In this document: positions 1 to 9,880 of the stretch, one piece after another
Numbering within the stretch: position 1 is the first letter of the stretch
How the letters are laid out: each line of letters begins with the position of its first letter
NCBI RefSeq assembly: GCF_001640365.1
Contig: NZ_LWMI01000006.1
Location: forward strand, 186,001 to 250,000
From: Candidatus Arsenophonus triatominarum
GTDB taxonomy: Bacteria; Pseudomonadota; Gammaproteobacteria; Enterobacterales; Enterobacteriaceae
Direction of reading: 5' to 3'
Length of the DNA stretch: 64,000 nucleotides
Notes under the pieces: generated by a model
What the model was told of the DNA's origin: nothing
The model's input: the letters and a program-made list of their open reading frames with translations, nothing else
The model's database searches: none
Program-made: the position numbers and the translations under genes

Positions 1-20
1 TAAGACCTACTTACATATAA

Positions 21-335
21 TTAGTGGATGGCATCATAGTCACTAAAGGCATTTGGTAACCACTCAAATTGATTGCCGGTAGTAGCACAAATATCAAAAC
101 GACATAAACATAAAGCGGTTTCTATGTTTTCATTTTGTTTAAGCAGCCATAATTTAGCGGCTGCAAGTATTTTTTTTCGTTTGTTTAAAGTTACTGACAT
201 TAATGCATTACCGAAGTTATCATGGCGGCGAAGGCGTACTTCAACAAACACCCAAGTGTTTTGATCTTTCATAACTAAATCAATTTCTCCAACAGGGAAA
301 CTCACATTGCGGCTAATAAATTGCAGTCCCTTGTT
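21..335 (-). pseudogene. yraN: yraN remnant (UPF0102 endonuclease-like), 5' end missing
   Basis: The readable frame matches the YraN/UPF0102 family from its GEIDLVM motif to the C-terminus, including FVEVR and a final region like NAFSDYDA. These motifs belong to the restriction-endonuclease-like fold. Family members have about 35 further N-terminal residues with a conserved helix. Here the frame is closed by a TAA at 342-344, inside the end of lpoA, and the first readable residues are only LNKGLQFISRNV. The only likely start is a GTG at 303-305. A deletion at the lpoA/yraN junction therefore seems to have removed the start and N-terminal helix. Function is probably lost, although a short product from the GTG cannot be excluded. 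Confidence 0.75.
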
Positions 336-1992
336 TAAATTTTAACCACGGTAGGGTACGAAAAATTATGCAATTGTTACTATTTACACTTAGTTTGCCT
401 GTGGCTCCATTTAATTCAATATCATGTTGTTGTAATTGATTGAAATGATTAGCTAATAACCAGGCATCAATTCCCATAGCGTAAAGACGAATTAGGGAGT
501 AATCAGCAGAGAGTCGTTGATTAGCTTGTGTTAGTAAAGTGGAATTAGCGCCAGCAAGTAAAGGGATTTCACTAAATTGTAAGCCTTCCATTTCCAGATA
601 ATAATCGGTACTTAAATCTGTTTGATGACTACGAGAACTGGCATAAAGCGTTGGACGTGTGCGACTATCGGTTGCGATATCTATCATCGGTTTAATCAAT
701 GACAATTCATCACTTGTGGCTACAATATACACCGCATCAATCGCCTCTGCCGTATCGTTGGTATTTTGCTGTTCGGCAATTACTATTGGAGTGCCTATCA
801 TCTGTATTCCAGTACTTTGAGCAGTTCTAGCTTTTAGGCTATCAATATTACCAAAATTTTGTTTACATACTGGGGTTTGTTTCAATTTTTGCCACTCTTG
901 TGTAAATATATTTGCGATACGTTCCCCAAAAGGAGAAGAAGGGATCAGGATCAATGGTACATGTTTGCCCTCTTTTGCCATATGGCGAGCCGCATTAACC
1001 GCTTCATCTTCAGGTGACAGAGAAAAGTAACAGACATTATTTTTAAGCGGCATTTTATCATTATCTAATTCATTTAATGTCAAAAGATTTAATGGAGTAT
1101 TTATTTGAATAGCTCTAAGTACATCCGGTTTTAAAAGTGGCCCGACGACTAAGGTAATGCCATCCTGTTCAGCTTGTTGCAGGAGTGACTCAATCGATTG
1201 AGTATTGGTATCGTATACTTTAACCTGTTGATTATTAATAGGTACATTGTCAATAACAAGCGATGGGGTTTGTGGATTGTTTTCCTGCGTCATATTATTG
1301 CTACTGCTAGTAATTGAATCAATAATACTTTTAACGGGATCACTATTTTGGCTATTTTGCTCAGATGAGCTGGTCGCGGTTGTCGGATCGATGGGTAAAC
1401 CTTTTTGGGCATCAAGGAAACCTTGTAAAATCGCTTCAGCAAATATTTTACCGTTATTACTTAAAGGCAAGAATAGACCAATTTTAGGGTTGCTACTGAT
1501 TGAAGATTGATGAATGATTTGTATGAGTGCTGTTGGGGAAGTTTTAACACACGGATTGGCTGGATAGCGTATTTTCCAGTCATTAAACGCATTTTGTAAT
1601 GCCCCCGGATCTTGGTAGTTATTATGGTATAAATCAAGCAGATCAACCCAACCCTGTAAGACATTTTCATCTGCCCTAACGGCTAATTTTTGAATTTGTT
1701 CAGCAGGCAAACTGATTAACATTTGCCAAAAAGCATCAATATTTTTCTGGTGATTAACCTTATCTTTTAATAGGGGTTCTTGCGCGATATAGGCACGCAA
1801 AGCTTCAGCAGATGGTGTACCATTAGCCGCATCAATAATTGATTGATAATGGCTGATTTTAGAGCTTGCTTGTAAGGTTGCATTGGCAGTCGGTTTACTT
1901 TGATCTACTGGGAAATGACATCCTACTAACAAAAGAGAGGATAGTATCGCTATACATATCAAACCTTTTTTAACAAAAATTGAAGAACGCAT
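313..1992 (-). CDS. lpoA: LpoA, outer-membrane lipoprotein activator of PBP1a (shortened N-domain)
   Basis: LpoA is an outer-membrane lipoprotein that reaches through the periplasm to stimulate the peptidoglycan synthase PBP1a. The start is placed at the ATG at 1992 because it gives a clean lipoprotein signal (MRSSIFVKK, hydrophobic core, lipobox LLVGC); 20 more codons are open upstream but look unlike a signal. The C-terminal periplasmic-binding-protein-like domain is well kept (KIGLFLPLSNNGKIFAEAI, VVGPLLKPDVL, CYFSLSPEDEAVNAARH, LYASSRSHQTD, MEGLQFSEIPLL). The product is about 559 residues, against 678 in E. coli. The difference is mostly an absence of about 90 residues of the N-terminal TPR-like region directly after the lipobox. 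It may still act on PBP1a through the C-domain. It is divergent from rsmI with a 59-bp gap. Confidence 0.9.
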   Translation of the reverse strand: MRSSIFVKKGLICIAILSSLLLVGCHFPVDQSKPTANATLQASSKISHYQSIIDAANGTPSAEALRAYIAQEPLLKDKVNHQKNIDAFWQMLISLPAEQIQKLAVRADENVLQGWVDLLDLYHNNYQDPGALQNAFNDWKIRYPANPCVKTSPTALIQIIHQSSISSNPKIGLFLPLSNNGKIFAEAILQGFLDAQKGLPIDPTTATSSSEQNSQNSDPVKSIIDSITSSSNNMTQENNPQTPSLVIDNVPINNQQVKVYDTNTQSIESLLQQAEQDGITLVVGPLLKPDVLRAIQINTPLNLLTLNELDNDKMPLKNNVCYFSLSPEDEAVNAARHMAKEGKHVPLILIPSSPFGERIANIFTQEWQKLKQTPVCKQNFGNIDSLKARTAQSTGIQMIGTPIVIAEQQNTNDTAEAIDAVYIVATSDELSLIKPMIDIATDSRTRPTLYASSRSHQTDLSTDYYLEMEGLQFSEIPLLAGANSTLLTQANQRLSADYSLIRLYAMGIDAWLLANHFNQLQQHDIELNGATGKLSVNSNNCIIFRTLPWLKFKQGTAIY

Positions 1993-2051
1993 ACTTTGTC
2001 CAGTGATGTAATTATTATTGCTCAATTTTAATTGGTTATTCGGAATAAACA

Positions 2052-2948
2052 ATGAATGAACCTAATCAAGATATAGAGGTAGAAATGGTATCAACACTAT
2101 ATATTGTACCAACTCCTATTGGTAATTTGGATGATATCACTCTGCGTGCATTGCAGATCCTTAAGCAGGTAGATCTTATTGCAGCGGAAGATACCCGGCG
2201 TACGGGTTTATTATTGCAGCGCTTTGCTATCAATACCCGCATGATTTCCTTACATGATCATAATGAACAACAGAAAACAGATCAATTAATTCCTCAATTA
2301 AAACAGGGACTAAGTATAGCGTTAGTTTCTGATGCAGGGACACCGCTAATTAATGATCCTGGTTATCATTTGGTAAAATCTTGTCGCCAAGCAGGTATTC
2401 TGGTAGTTCCTTTGCCAGGGCCATGCGCAGCAATTACGGCCCTTTCCACTGCCGGTATCGCCTCAGATCGCTTTTGTTATGAGGGATTTTTGCCAGCAAA
2501 ACGTAAGAGTCGACAAGAGGTATTGCAAGCGTTAACGGAGGAGTCGAGAACACTTATTTTTTATGAATCACCACATCGTTTGTTAGACACATTAGCAGAT
2601 ATGGTCGCTATTTGGGGCGCTGAGCGTTATGTTGTCTTAGCTCGCGAATTAACAAAAACCTGGGAATCTATTCATGGTTTGCCGGTTGGAGAACTACTTG
2701 ATTGGGTAAAAGTTGATGAAAATCGTTCTCGTGGCGAAATGGTATTGGTGGTTCAGGGATATAGAGCACCACAGGAGGGTGAAGCAGCTATTTCCTCAGA
2801 GGTGAAAAAAACGTTAGCGTTACTACAGCAATCATTGCCGTTAAAGAAGGCGGCAGCTATTACGGCAGAAATTTATGGTTTAAAGAAGAATGCACTATAT
2901 AAATATAGCCTTGAACAACAAGTTAGTGCTGATAGTGCAATCAAGTAG
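2052..2948 (+). CDS. rsmI: RsmI, 16S rRNA (cytidine-1402-2'-O)-methyltransferase
   Basis: RsmI uses S-adenosylmethionine to 2'-O-methylate C1402 in the decoding centre of 16S rRNA. The 298-residue product has the tetrapyrrole-methylase fold signatures: the N-terminal [18 protein letters not shown] strand-loop, [12 protein letters not shown], the [15 protein letters not shown]-binding loop, [13 protein letters not shown], and FYESPHRL. The first ATG gives a short N-terminal extension as in E. coli; a second ATG at 2085 lies close to the first strand. It is divergent from lpoA and followed by rnpB, an order seen in other enterobacteria. The frame is intact, with no sign of decay. Confidence 0.95.
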   Translation: MNEPNQDIEVEMVSTLYIVPTPIGNLDDITLRALQILKQVDLIAAEDTRRTGLLLQRFAINTRMISLHDHNEQQKTDQLIPQLKQGLSIALVSDAGTPLINDPGYHLVKSCRQAGILVVPLPGPCAAITALSTAGIASDRFCYEGFLPAKRKSRQEVLQALTEESRTLIFYESPHRLLDTLADMVAIWGAERYVVLARELTKTWESIHGLPVGELLDWVKVDENRSRGEMVLVVQGYRAPQEGEAAISSEVKKTLALLQQSLPLKKAAAITAEIYGLKKNALYKYSLEQQVSADSAIK

Positions 2949-2978
2949 ATTAGCTGTTGGCCAATTGTGATAAATAAC

Positions 2979-3007
2979 TATACAAATTAATGTTAAATCC
3001 CTATAAT
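2979..3007 (+). promoter_or_regulatory. sigma70-type promoter of rnpB
   Basis: A perfect TATAAT -10 box lies at 3002-3007, 8-9 bp before the expected 5' end of RNase P RNA. A TATACA hexamer at 2979-2984 (4 of 6 matches to TTGACA) sits 17 bp upstream. Position relative to the RNA start makes this a confident call; no transcript data are available. Confidence 0.75.
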
Positions 3008-3015
3008 TCGGCGTT

Positions 3016-3386
<371 letters not shown>

Positions 3387-3394
3387 AAACATAA

Positions 3395-3430
3395 AAAACC
3401 CCATTGTGAGTAAAATTACAATGGGGTTTT
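3395..3430 (+). terminator. Rho-independent terminator after rnpB
   Basis: A perfect 13-bp stem (AAAACCCCATTGT with ACAATGGGGTTTT) encloses a 10-nt loop, and the 3' arm ends in TTTT. It starts 9 bp after the end of rnpB. The A-rich 5' arm makes it potentially bidirectional. Confidence 0.9.
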
Positions 3431-3456
3431 ACTTTTAGAGTGCAATAAAATTGATA

Positions 3457-3647
3457 CACGAGTTTCGCACCAATAAAAAAACGCTCTATTTTTAAGTTTA
3501 ATTCAGCATAATATATAAATAGACAAAATCTTATAAGTTAAAAGCAACTTATTGTAATTTAAACAAATTTATATGTTTTAGTAACGTGCAAATTAACCAT
3601 TGCTTTTAAGCCATTTCTGGAATTTTATATGCTGTGCAAAACTCGTG
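3457..3647 (+). repeat. MITE1 copy (IS701-like ends)
   Basis: This is a miniature non-coding element of about 192 bp, starting CACGAGTTTCGCACC and ending GTGC(A/G)AAACTCGTG. It recurs 14 times in the window, whole or partial. This copy is complete but its right end abuts an IS481 end, so no target duplication is visible. The inner sequence is A/T-rich with no reading frame. Confidence 0.9.
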
Positions 3648-3816
3648 TAGTAGCTCAGACTTGATCTGACAGTTGCCGGTTATTTATACAGTATCTGTCA
3701 GGTTAAATTTGATTTAAATCTTTTTCTCTCCAAAGTTGTTTTCCCTCGTATAAAGTTGCCATAGGCGTTCGACCGCAACACATTTTTCCTTGATGAGTGC
3801 GTTGGTTATTGTATTC
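3646..3816 (-). mobile_element. IS481-family element, 3' end fragment
   Basis: Starting with the terminal sequence TGTAGTAGCTCAGAC, this stretch is the reverse complement of the end of the IS481 copies at 5953-7326 and 21418-24889. It covers the transposase tail (CCGRTPMATLYEGKQLWREKDLNQI region). It is cut by the IS21 end at 3817. Confidence 0.85.
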
Positions 3817-4551
<735 letters not shown>

Positions 4552-4564
4552 ATTTTCTGTTTCA

Positions 4565-4930
4565 TCATGCATTGCCATGTTTCTTATTGAATGCTTTAAC
4601 TAAACGTTCGCCCAACTCTTCTTTGTCCATAAAACCAAATCCGAGGACAATACAGCCATCTGCAATCGCTGTTTCGCCTTCTTCAATAGAACGCATTCCA
4701 TAACGTGCTTTATAACCATACTTAGTCTGTGCAGTAATGGCACCGGCACCGCCACTACCACAAAATGAGATCCCAAAGTCTGCATTATGCTCTTTCATTG
4801 CGTCGCCTAACTTCATATCAGCAGCAACACCGGGAATGACTGTTGCTTTACCACCGGCAGCTTCAACACCGGTAGCTACTTTTTGTCCTTTGCCTAAACG
4901 GTCACCAATAACGACATGGATCTGTTTCAT
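4565..4930 (-). CDS. Glycine-rich SFCGS-family protein (EF_0830/TIGR03577 type)
   Basis: This 121-residue protein contains the diagnostic SFCGSGGAGAITAQ motif at about residues 55-68 and starts MKQIHVVIGDRLGKGQKVA. The family is a conserved small cytoplasmic protein of unknown biochemical role. It is encoded in a PTS-type carbohydrate operon with a PRD protein, DUF4312, DUF4310 and DUF4311 proteins and aldolase-type enzymes. Here it follows the PRD gene by 20 bp, as in that operon. The next genes are missing, with IS3 and IS21 debris 14 bp after its stop. The frame is intact but its partners are gone, so it is probably a remnant. Family assignment is confident; function is unknown. Confidence 0.8.
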   Translation of the reverse strand: MKQIHVVIGDRLGKGQKVATGVEAAGGKATVIPGVAADMKLGDAMKEHNADFGISFCGSGGAGAITAQTKYGYKARYGMRSIEEGETAIADGCIVLGFGFMDKEELGERLVKAFNKKHGNA

Positions 4931-4950
4931 ATTTAATTCTCCTATTATCT

Positions 4951-5292
4951 TTATGAGTTAGAACGTGCTACTTCAAAATGAACTGAGAGCAGATAAGCCT
5001 CTTCGTAAGCTAAACCGGGCAAGGTATTAACAACTTTCTCGGCTAAGGCAATTGATTCAGGGGATATTTCCTCAAATAGTGAGACATCCACTTCAGGTAA
5101 AGACTCACCTGTTTTTGCTCTTTCTACCATCGCTTTAACGTGAGAACGTAGCATCTGTTGTTGAACATCAGTTGTATGGGCCCCTTGAGCTTTTAGCCAG
5201 CCATCAATAATAGAAATTAATTTATTGGTGACAGTCTCTTCTACATCCAGGTTATCTTTTGCGACATTAAAGACAATTGAGGATTGACTCAT
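4951..5292 (-). CDS. Small PRD-domain protein (EF_0829/TIGR03582 type)
   Basis: This 113-residue protein resembles a stand-alone PTS regulation domain: an all-helical sequence with VTNKLISIIDGWLKAQG, LRSHVKAMVERAKTGESLPEVD and a central His (RSHVKAM) typical of PTS-phosphorylated PRDs. In related bacteria it is the first gene of the operon that continues with the SFCGS protein, and that pair is preserved here. A possible promoter lies 28-57 bp upstream, and the EIIA-containing regulator fragment lies further upstream on the same strand. Its role is inferred to be PTS-dependent regulation; the target is unknown and the rest of the operon is deleted. Confidence 0.7.
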   Translation of the reverse strand: MSQSSIVFNVAKDNLDVEETVTNKLISIIDGWLKAQGAHTTDVQQQMLRSHVKAMVERAKTGESLPEVDVSLFEEISPESIALAEKVVNTLPGLAYEEAYLLSVHFEVARSNS

Positions 5293-5319
5293 AAACTTTC
5301 GCTATCCCATTTGGAAATT

Positions 5320-5349
5320 AATATAAAACTGGTCTTTTGCCATTGTTAA
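5320..5349 (-). promoter_or_regulatory. Candidate promoter of the PRD-SFCGS operon
   Basis: On the minus strand, TTAACA (5344-5349) and TATATT (5320-5325) are separated by 18 bp and point at the PRD gene start at 5292. The ribosome binding site before that start is weak (AGCGAAAG). A pattern-based call only. Confidence 0.4.
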
Positions 5350-5378
5350 TAACTTTAGTTCTTTCCAGTATGGTTTTG

Positions 5379-5397
5379 GAGAGGAAACATTTCCACT
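5379..5397. promoter_or_regulatory. Palindromic operator-like site
   Basis: GGAAACATTTCC forms an imperfect palindrome (GGAAA-CA-TTTCC), followed by ACTTT. It shares the TTTCCACT core with a cluster at 5750-5775, just after the regulator fragment. A shared operator for the PTS-linked regulator is possible, but the evidence is only the repetition. Confidence 0.3.
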
Positions 5398-5749
5398 TTA
5401 AACTGACAAATATCTGGAAAAATAAAGACAAAAATAGAGAATTAATTTTAATCAAACTGGAAGTTTAACTAAATCAAAGGCTAATTTTTTATTATTTATG
5501 TTGTTATTCAACGCGTTGGAATATTATTATTTTTGTTTTAGATCAGTACATTAGGTAATGTAAAGTTGATTAATTATTTGTTTATTTAGTGAGATCGTTA
5601 AGTGAAAATAGCCTACTGAATAATAATTGATTTCTGGAAATTTGGCTTGCCAGTTTAAAGTAAACTAAAAATAAGTGACTTGCAAAAAGATAAAAAAGTT
5701 ACCTATCTTATGATAATGATCACTAAAAATCACACTTTTATTTATTATT

Positions 5750-5775
5750 TCCACTTTTCCACTATTAAGTGGAAA
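5750..5775. promoter_or_regulatory. Cluster of TTTCCACT repeats with hairpin
   Basis: Two direct TTTCCACT copies are followed by an inverted copy (TTCCACT-ATTA-AGTGGAA). The hairpin lies 4 bp downstream of the regulator stop on the minus strand. It could be a weak terminator without a clear U-tract or an operator cluster. It resembles the site near 5385. Confidence 0.3.
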
Positions 5776-5778
5776 TTA

Positions 5779-5952
5779 TTAATTAATACGACTCAAACTA
5801 TCTTTAGCAATAACCTGAAAATCATTGAAATTCCTACTATTAATTAATCTTTTAGTCGCTTTTTCTTTGACGAAAGTTACAAATAACTCATAAATAGCGA
5901 TAGCTTCTTCATAGTCAGCTTCACTAATGGCTAATAGAAAAATGACATGCCG
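5779..5952 (-). pseudogene. 3' fragment of a PTS EIIA (fructose/mannitol type)-containing regulator
   Basis: The last 57 codons before a TAA stop read RHVIFLLAISEADYEEAI, then a helical tail ending KDSLSRIN. The HVIFLLAI strand followed by an acidic helix is typical of the C-terminal half of PTS EIIA type-2 domains. Such domains end BglG/MtlR-type antiterminators and regulators. Everything upstream is removed by the IS481 element whose end is at 5953. Its position upstream of a PRD gene, on the same strand, fits the regulator of the EF_0829-type PTS operon. The domain call is fairly sure; the full identity of the parent protein is inferred. Confidence 0.6.
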
Positions 5953-7326
5953 TATTAGTCTTAACTTAATCTGACAATTGTGATTTAAAAAAGAGAGTTA
6001 CCGATTTTAATTAAAATCATTAGATAATAAAATAAAAGGTAATTCTATGTATCAAACAAATAATCCTATCATCAAACATAAAGTCGGGTTATTTAACCTT
6101 GCTGAAGAGCTTCATAACGTATCAAAAGCCTGTAAGATTATGGGGGTATCCCGAGATACTTTCTATCGCTATCAATAACTTGTTAACGATGGTGGGATCG
6201 ATGCCTTAATTAATCAAAATCGACGGGTACCTAACGTAAAGCATGTTGCTCAATAGTGAAATAAAGTTGCTTAAAATAAAAACAAGTTAGATACATCTAA
6301 AAAATACAAAAATAGTTTATTTTTTAATCTTACATAGGTTATTTTTAATGCAAAAATTGATGATTTTATCATCATCGGCTGGTTTTTTTGTAAGTCATAA
6401 TTAATTTTGCTATTGAGCAACAGGCTTGTAGAAAATAGAGTAGATGAACAAATTGAAAGCACTGTAGTTGAGTATGCGATTGAATCCCCTGAACACGGAG
6501 AACACCGCAGTAGTAATGAACTAAGAAAAAAAGGAATTTTTGTTTCGGGAAGTGGTGTTCGTTCTATTTGGCTACGTCATCATCTTGAAAATTTTAAAAA
6601 ACGTCTAAAGGCGCTAGAAGATAAAATAGCGACAGAAGGGATTATCCTGTCAGAATCACAAATCAGCGCACTCGAAAAAAGCACAGGATGATGAGGCCAA
6701 TGGTGAGATTGAAACAGCACATCAGGGTTTTTGGGGTCACAGGACACTTTTTATGTCGGTCATTTAAAAGGCGTTGGTCGTGTTTATCAACAGACTTACA
6801 TTGATACTTACAGTAAAGTCGTTCATTGTAAGCTTTACACAACGAAAAGCGGGATAACGGCGGCAGATTTATTAAATGACAAGGTTCTGTCTTTTTACAC
6901 CCAGCATGGATTACCGATTTTACGTATACTGACGGACAGAGGCAGTGAGTATTGTGGTAAAGTTGAGCATCACGATTATCAACGCTATCAACGATATTGA
7001 TCATACAAAAACTAAAGCTCGTTCACCTCAAATCAATGGGATTTGTGAACGCTTTCATAAAACTGTATTACAAGAGTTCTATCAGGTGGCTTTTCGTAAG
7101 AAAATCTTCGATAATTTAGCCGAATTACAAGCTGATTTAGACAAATGGTTAGACGAATAACAATAACTAACGCACTCATCAAGGAAAAATGTGTTGCGGT
7201 CGAACGCCTATGGCAACTTTATACGAGGGAAAACAACTTTGGAGAGAAAAAGATTTAAATCAAATTTAACCTGACAGATACTGTATAAATAACCGGCAAC
7301 TGTCAGATTAAGTCTGAGCTACTACA
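5953..7326 (+). mobile_element. IS481-family element, degraded, carrying MITE2
   Basis: Both ends are recognisable (TATTAGTCTTAACTTAATC at left, the complement of TGTAGTAGCTCAGAC at right). The transposase reads in pieces: MYQTNNPIIKHKV with HTH (SKACKIMGVSRDTFYR) from 6045 and a stop after RYQ, then NRVDEQIESTVVEYAIESP from about 6430, SQDTFYVGHLKGVGRVYQQTYIDTY from 6740, and NGICERFHKTVLQEFYQ near 7040. The 189-bp MITE2 interrupts it at 6239-6427. Frameshifts and stops make it non-functional. Its right end cuts a MITE1. Confidence 0.85.
6239..6427. repeat. MITE2 (IS5-type ends)
   Basis: This 189-bp non-coding insert lies inside the IS481 transposase gene; comparison with the uninterrupted IS481 at 21418 shows the boundaries. 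Its ends, AAGCATGTTGCTCAATAG and the complement of AAGCCTGTTGCTCAATAG, match the IS5-type end AAGCGTGTTGCTTAATAG seen at 49208 and 50669. The flanks share GTA, a 3-bp target duplication. No protein is encoded. Confidence 0.7.
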
Positions 7327-7428
7327 ACTTATTGTAATTTAAACAAATTTATACGTTTTAGTAACTTGCAAATTAACCATTGCTTTTAAGCCATTTCTGG
7401 AATTTTATATGCCTGTGCGAAACTCGTG
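7327..7428 (+). repeat. MITE1, right half only
   Basis: This is the right half of MITE1, from ACTTATTGTAATTTAAAC to its terminal GTGCGAAACTCGTG. The left half was replaced by IS481. Confidence 0.85.
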
Positions 7429-7553
7429 ATAACGCCAAACCAGAGTATCTCACACTGCTCACCTGTAAGAATGTCTTGTAGATATCTTTAATGCATGGAT
7501 AAACTGACAAAATATAAACATCCTAATTTTTTCTTGTTTTGAACTTTATACTT
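7429..7553 (-). mobile_element. IS701-like element, left-end fragment
   Basis: This is the reverse complement of the left part of the element at 39537 (GTTTTGAACTTTATACTTC, ATGCATGGATAAACTGAC). It lacks its own outer terminus because it is joined to a MITE1 end at 7554. Confidence 0.75.
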
Positions 7554-7598
7554 CACGAGTTTCGCACAGACATATATAGCTAGGCGACTTAATTTTGA

Positions 7599-8128
7599 TT
7601 ACAGCATATGTATTAAAAACAGGTCATCGATAGTGCATCCTGTTTCCATCTTTTTACGTTTAGCTTGAGACCATTTATGTTCTATAGGATTTAAATCTGG
7701 TGAATACACAGGCAAATATTCTATCTGGTGTCCTGCGTTTATAATTGCCTGTTCAATATTCTTACCTTTGTGAAAGCTAGCGTTGTCCATAAAAATAACA
7801 GAATTTTCAGGAAGTTCTGGGAGCAATATTTTTGTGATCCAAACATAAAAAACATCACGATTAATATTGCAATCAAATAATCCGATAGCAAAAAGGGTTG
7901 TTCCCAATAAAGCGCCAATAACATTTGTTCTTCCCTTAGCACCCCAGTTTTTCAGGCCAAAACAACGGTGACCTTTTGGGGAATAGCCGTGAGTTCGTGG
8001 AGTGTCATGTGAAAAACCACTTTCATCAATAAAAACAACAGATTTATCTTTTTTTTCATACTGTTGTCTTTTTTGCTGATGTGCCAGCCTGTCGCTTTCG
8101 TTGGTTTTTGGATGGAATAGAGTTTTTT
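7599..8128 (-). CDS. IS630 transposase, frame B (DDE domain), expressed by frameshift
   Basis: Frame B opens at the A8 tract and reads KTLFHPKTNESDRLAHQQKR, then the DDE catalytic core: VVFIDESGFS (first Asp), IFMDNASFHKG (second Asp) and the NPIEHKWSQAKRKK segment (Glu). An internal start would leave out the first Asp, so a frame A-B fusion is the likely active protein of about 285 residues. It uses TA target sites. Many near-identical copies indicate recent activity. Confidence 0.8.
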
Positions 8129-8421
8129 TTATAGGTTAATCCCAGCTTTTTAAGGGATTGCCAAATAGTCTTTTTACAAACACCGAATCGCTCTGCCCGT
8201 TCCTTTTGGTAAGCATCTGGATACTGTTCCACATCTTTTGCTAAAGCATTTTTATCGAGCTTCCTCTTACGTGGCGTTGAATTTTTTGGCTCTGGTCGTT
8301 TAAGCCAACGTACTAAAGACGCTTTTCCAATACGGAATTGTTTCGCAGTTTCTCGAATTGTTAAACCTTCGGCTTTCCTTACAGATATTACTTTACGTCG
8401 AAAATCAATTGTATAACTCAT
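8056..8421 (-). CDS. IS630 transposase, frame A (HTH part)
   Basis: Frame A starts at the ATG at 8421 (MSYTIDFRRKVISV) after an AAGGTG-like ribosome site. It encodes two helix-turn-helix segments (LTIRETAKQFRIGKASLVRWLKR and AERFGVCKKTIWQSLKKLGL), the paired-like DNA-binding part of IS630/Tc1-mariner transposases. It runs past a tract of eight A residues (8123-8130, T on the plus strand) into a short out-of-frame tail, so alone it lacks the DDE domain. The catalytic part is in the +1 frame just after the A tract. Full transposase would therefore need ribosomal or transcriptional slippage there. The same arrangement recurs in nearly all copies in the window. Confidence 0.85.
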   Translation of the reverse strand: MSYTIDFRRKVISVRKAEGLTIRETAKQFRIGKASLVRWLKRPEPKNSTPRKRKLDKNALAKDVEQYPDAYQKERAERFGVCKKTIWQSLKKLGLTYKKNSIPSKNQRKRQAGTSAKKTTV

Positions 8422-8627
8422 AACACACCTTGTAATCAAAATTAAGTCGCCTAGCTATAAAGTTCTAAAAATAGCTAAAATAATGTTTTATCCGCAAGAT
8501 ACTAAATAATATAAAATATATATTTATTTCAATAAGTTATATTTGAATTAGCAAATTTTGCGAATTATATATTATGTTGAATTAAACTTAAAAAATAACT
8601 TGTTTATTTGTCGGTGCAAAACTCGTG

Positions 8628-8805
8628 CAATAAAAAAACGCTCTATTTTTAAGTTTAATTCAACATAATATATAAATAGACAAAATCTTATAAATTAAAA
8701 GCAACTCATTGTAATTTAAACAAATTTATACGTTTTAGTAACTTGCAAATTAACCATTGCTTTTAAACCATTTCTGGAATTTTATATGCCTGTGCGAAAC
8801 TCGTG
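8628..8805 (+). repeat. MITE1 copy lacking its own left terminus
   Basis: It begins CAATAAAAAAACGCTC directly after the right terminus of the preceding MITE and ends with the normal GTGCGAAACTCGTG. The missing 13-14 bp are the left inverted repeat. Confidence 0.85.
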
Positions 8806-8835
8806 ACTTCTTTTTTGGAGCTTGCGAAACTCGTG
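8806..8835 (-). mobile_element. IS701-like element, 30-bp left terminus
   Basis: This is the reverse complement of the left end of the IS701-like element (CACGAGTTTCGCAAGCTCC), immediately after MITE1 and 18 bp before the epimerase start. Confidence 0.7.
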
Positions 8836-8838
8836 TAG

Positions 8839-9850
<1,012 letters not shown>

Positions 9851-9880
9851 CCTGGATCCTAAATATTTGAGAGGTTAGTT

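Larger units (their letters stand above)
5293..5778. other. Intergenic region upstream of the PRD/SFCGS genes
   Basis: This 486-bp A/T-rich stretch has no coding frame. It separates the end of the regulator fragment (stop at 5779) from the PRD gene. It holds a candidate promoter and several TTTCCACT-type repeats, listed separately. Confidence 0.6.
7577..8457 (-). mobile_element. IS630-family element, complete (881 bp)
   Basis: The element has ends TAGCTAGGCGACTTAATTTTG and its inverse, flanked by the TA dinucleotide expected for IS630/Tc1-mariner targets. The length of 881 bp matches most other whole copies here. It sits inside a divergent MITE1. It carries two overlapping transposase frames, described separately. 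Confidence 0.95.
7554..8627 (-). repeat. Divergent MITE1 copy interrupted by IS630
   Basis: The left end CACGAGTTTCGCACAGACATATA (7554-7576) and, after the IS630, a right half (8458-8627) ending GTGCAAAACTCGTG add up to about 190 bp. The inner sequence is much more diverged from the other copies than they are from each other, especially 8460-8570. This suggests an older subfamily. Confidence 0.65.

Noticed and set aside
7739-7942. 67-codon frame repeated in every IS630 copy
   Set aside because: Out-of-frame shadow of the DDE region; the catalytic motifs are in the overlapping 102-codon frame.
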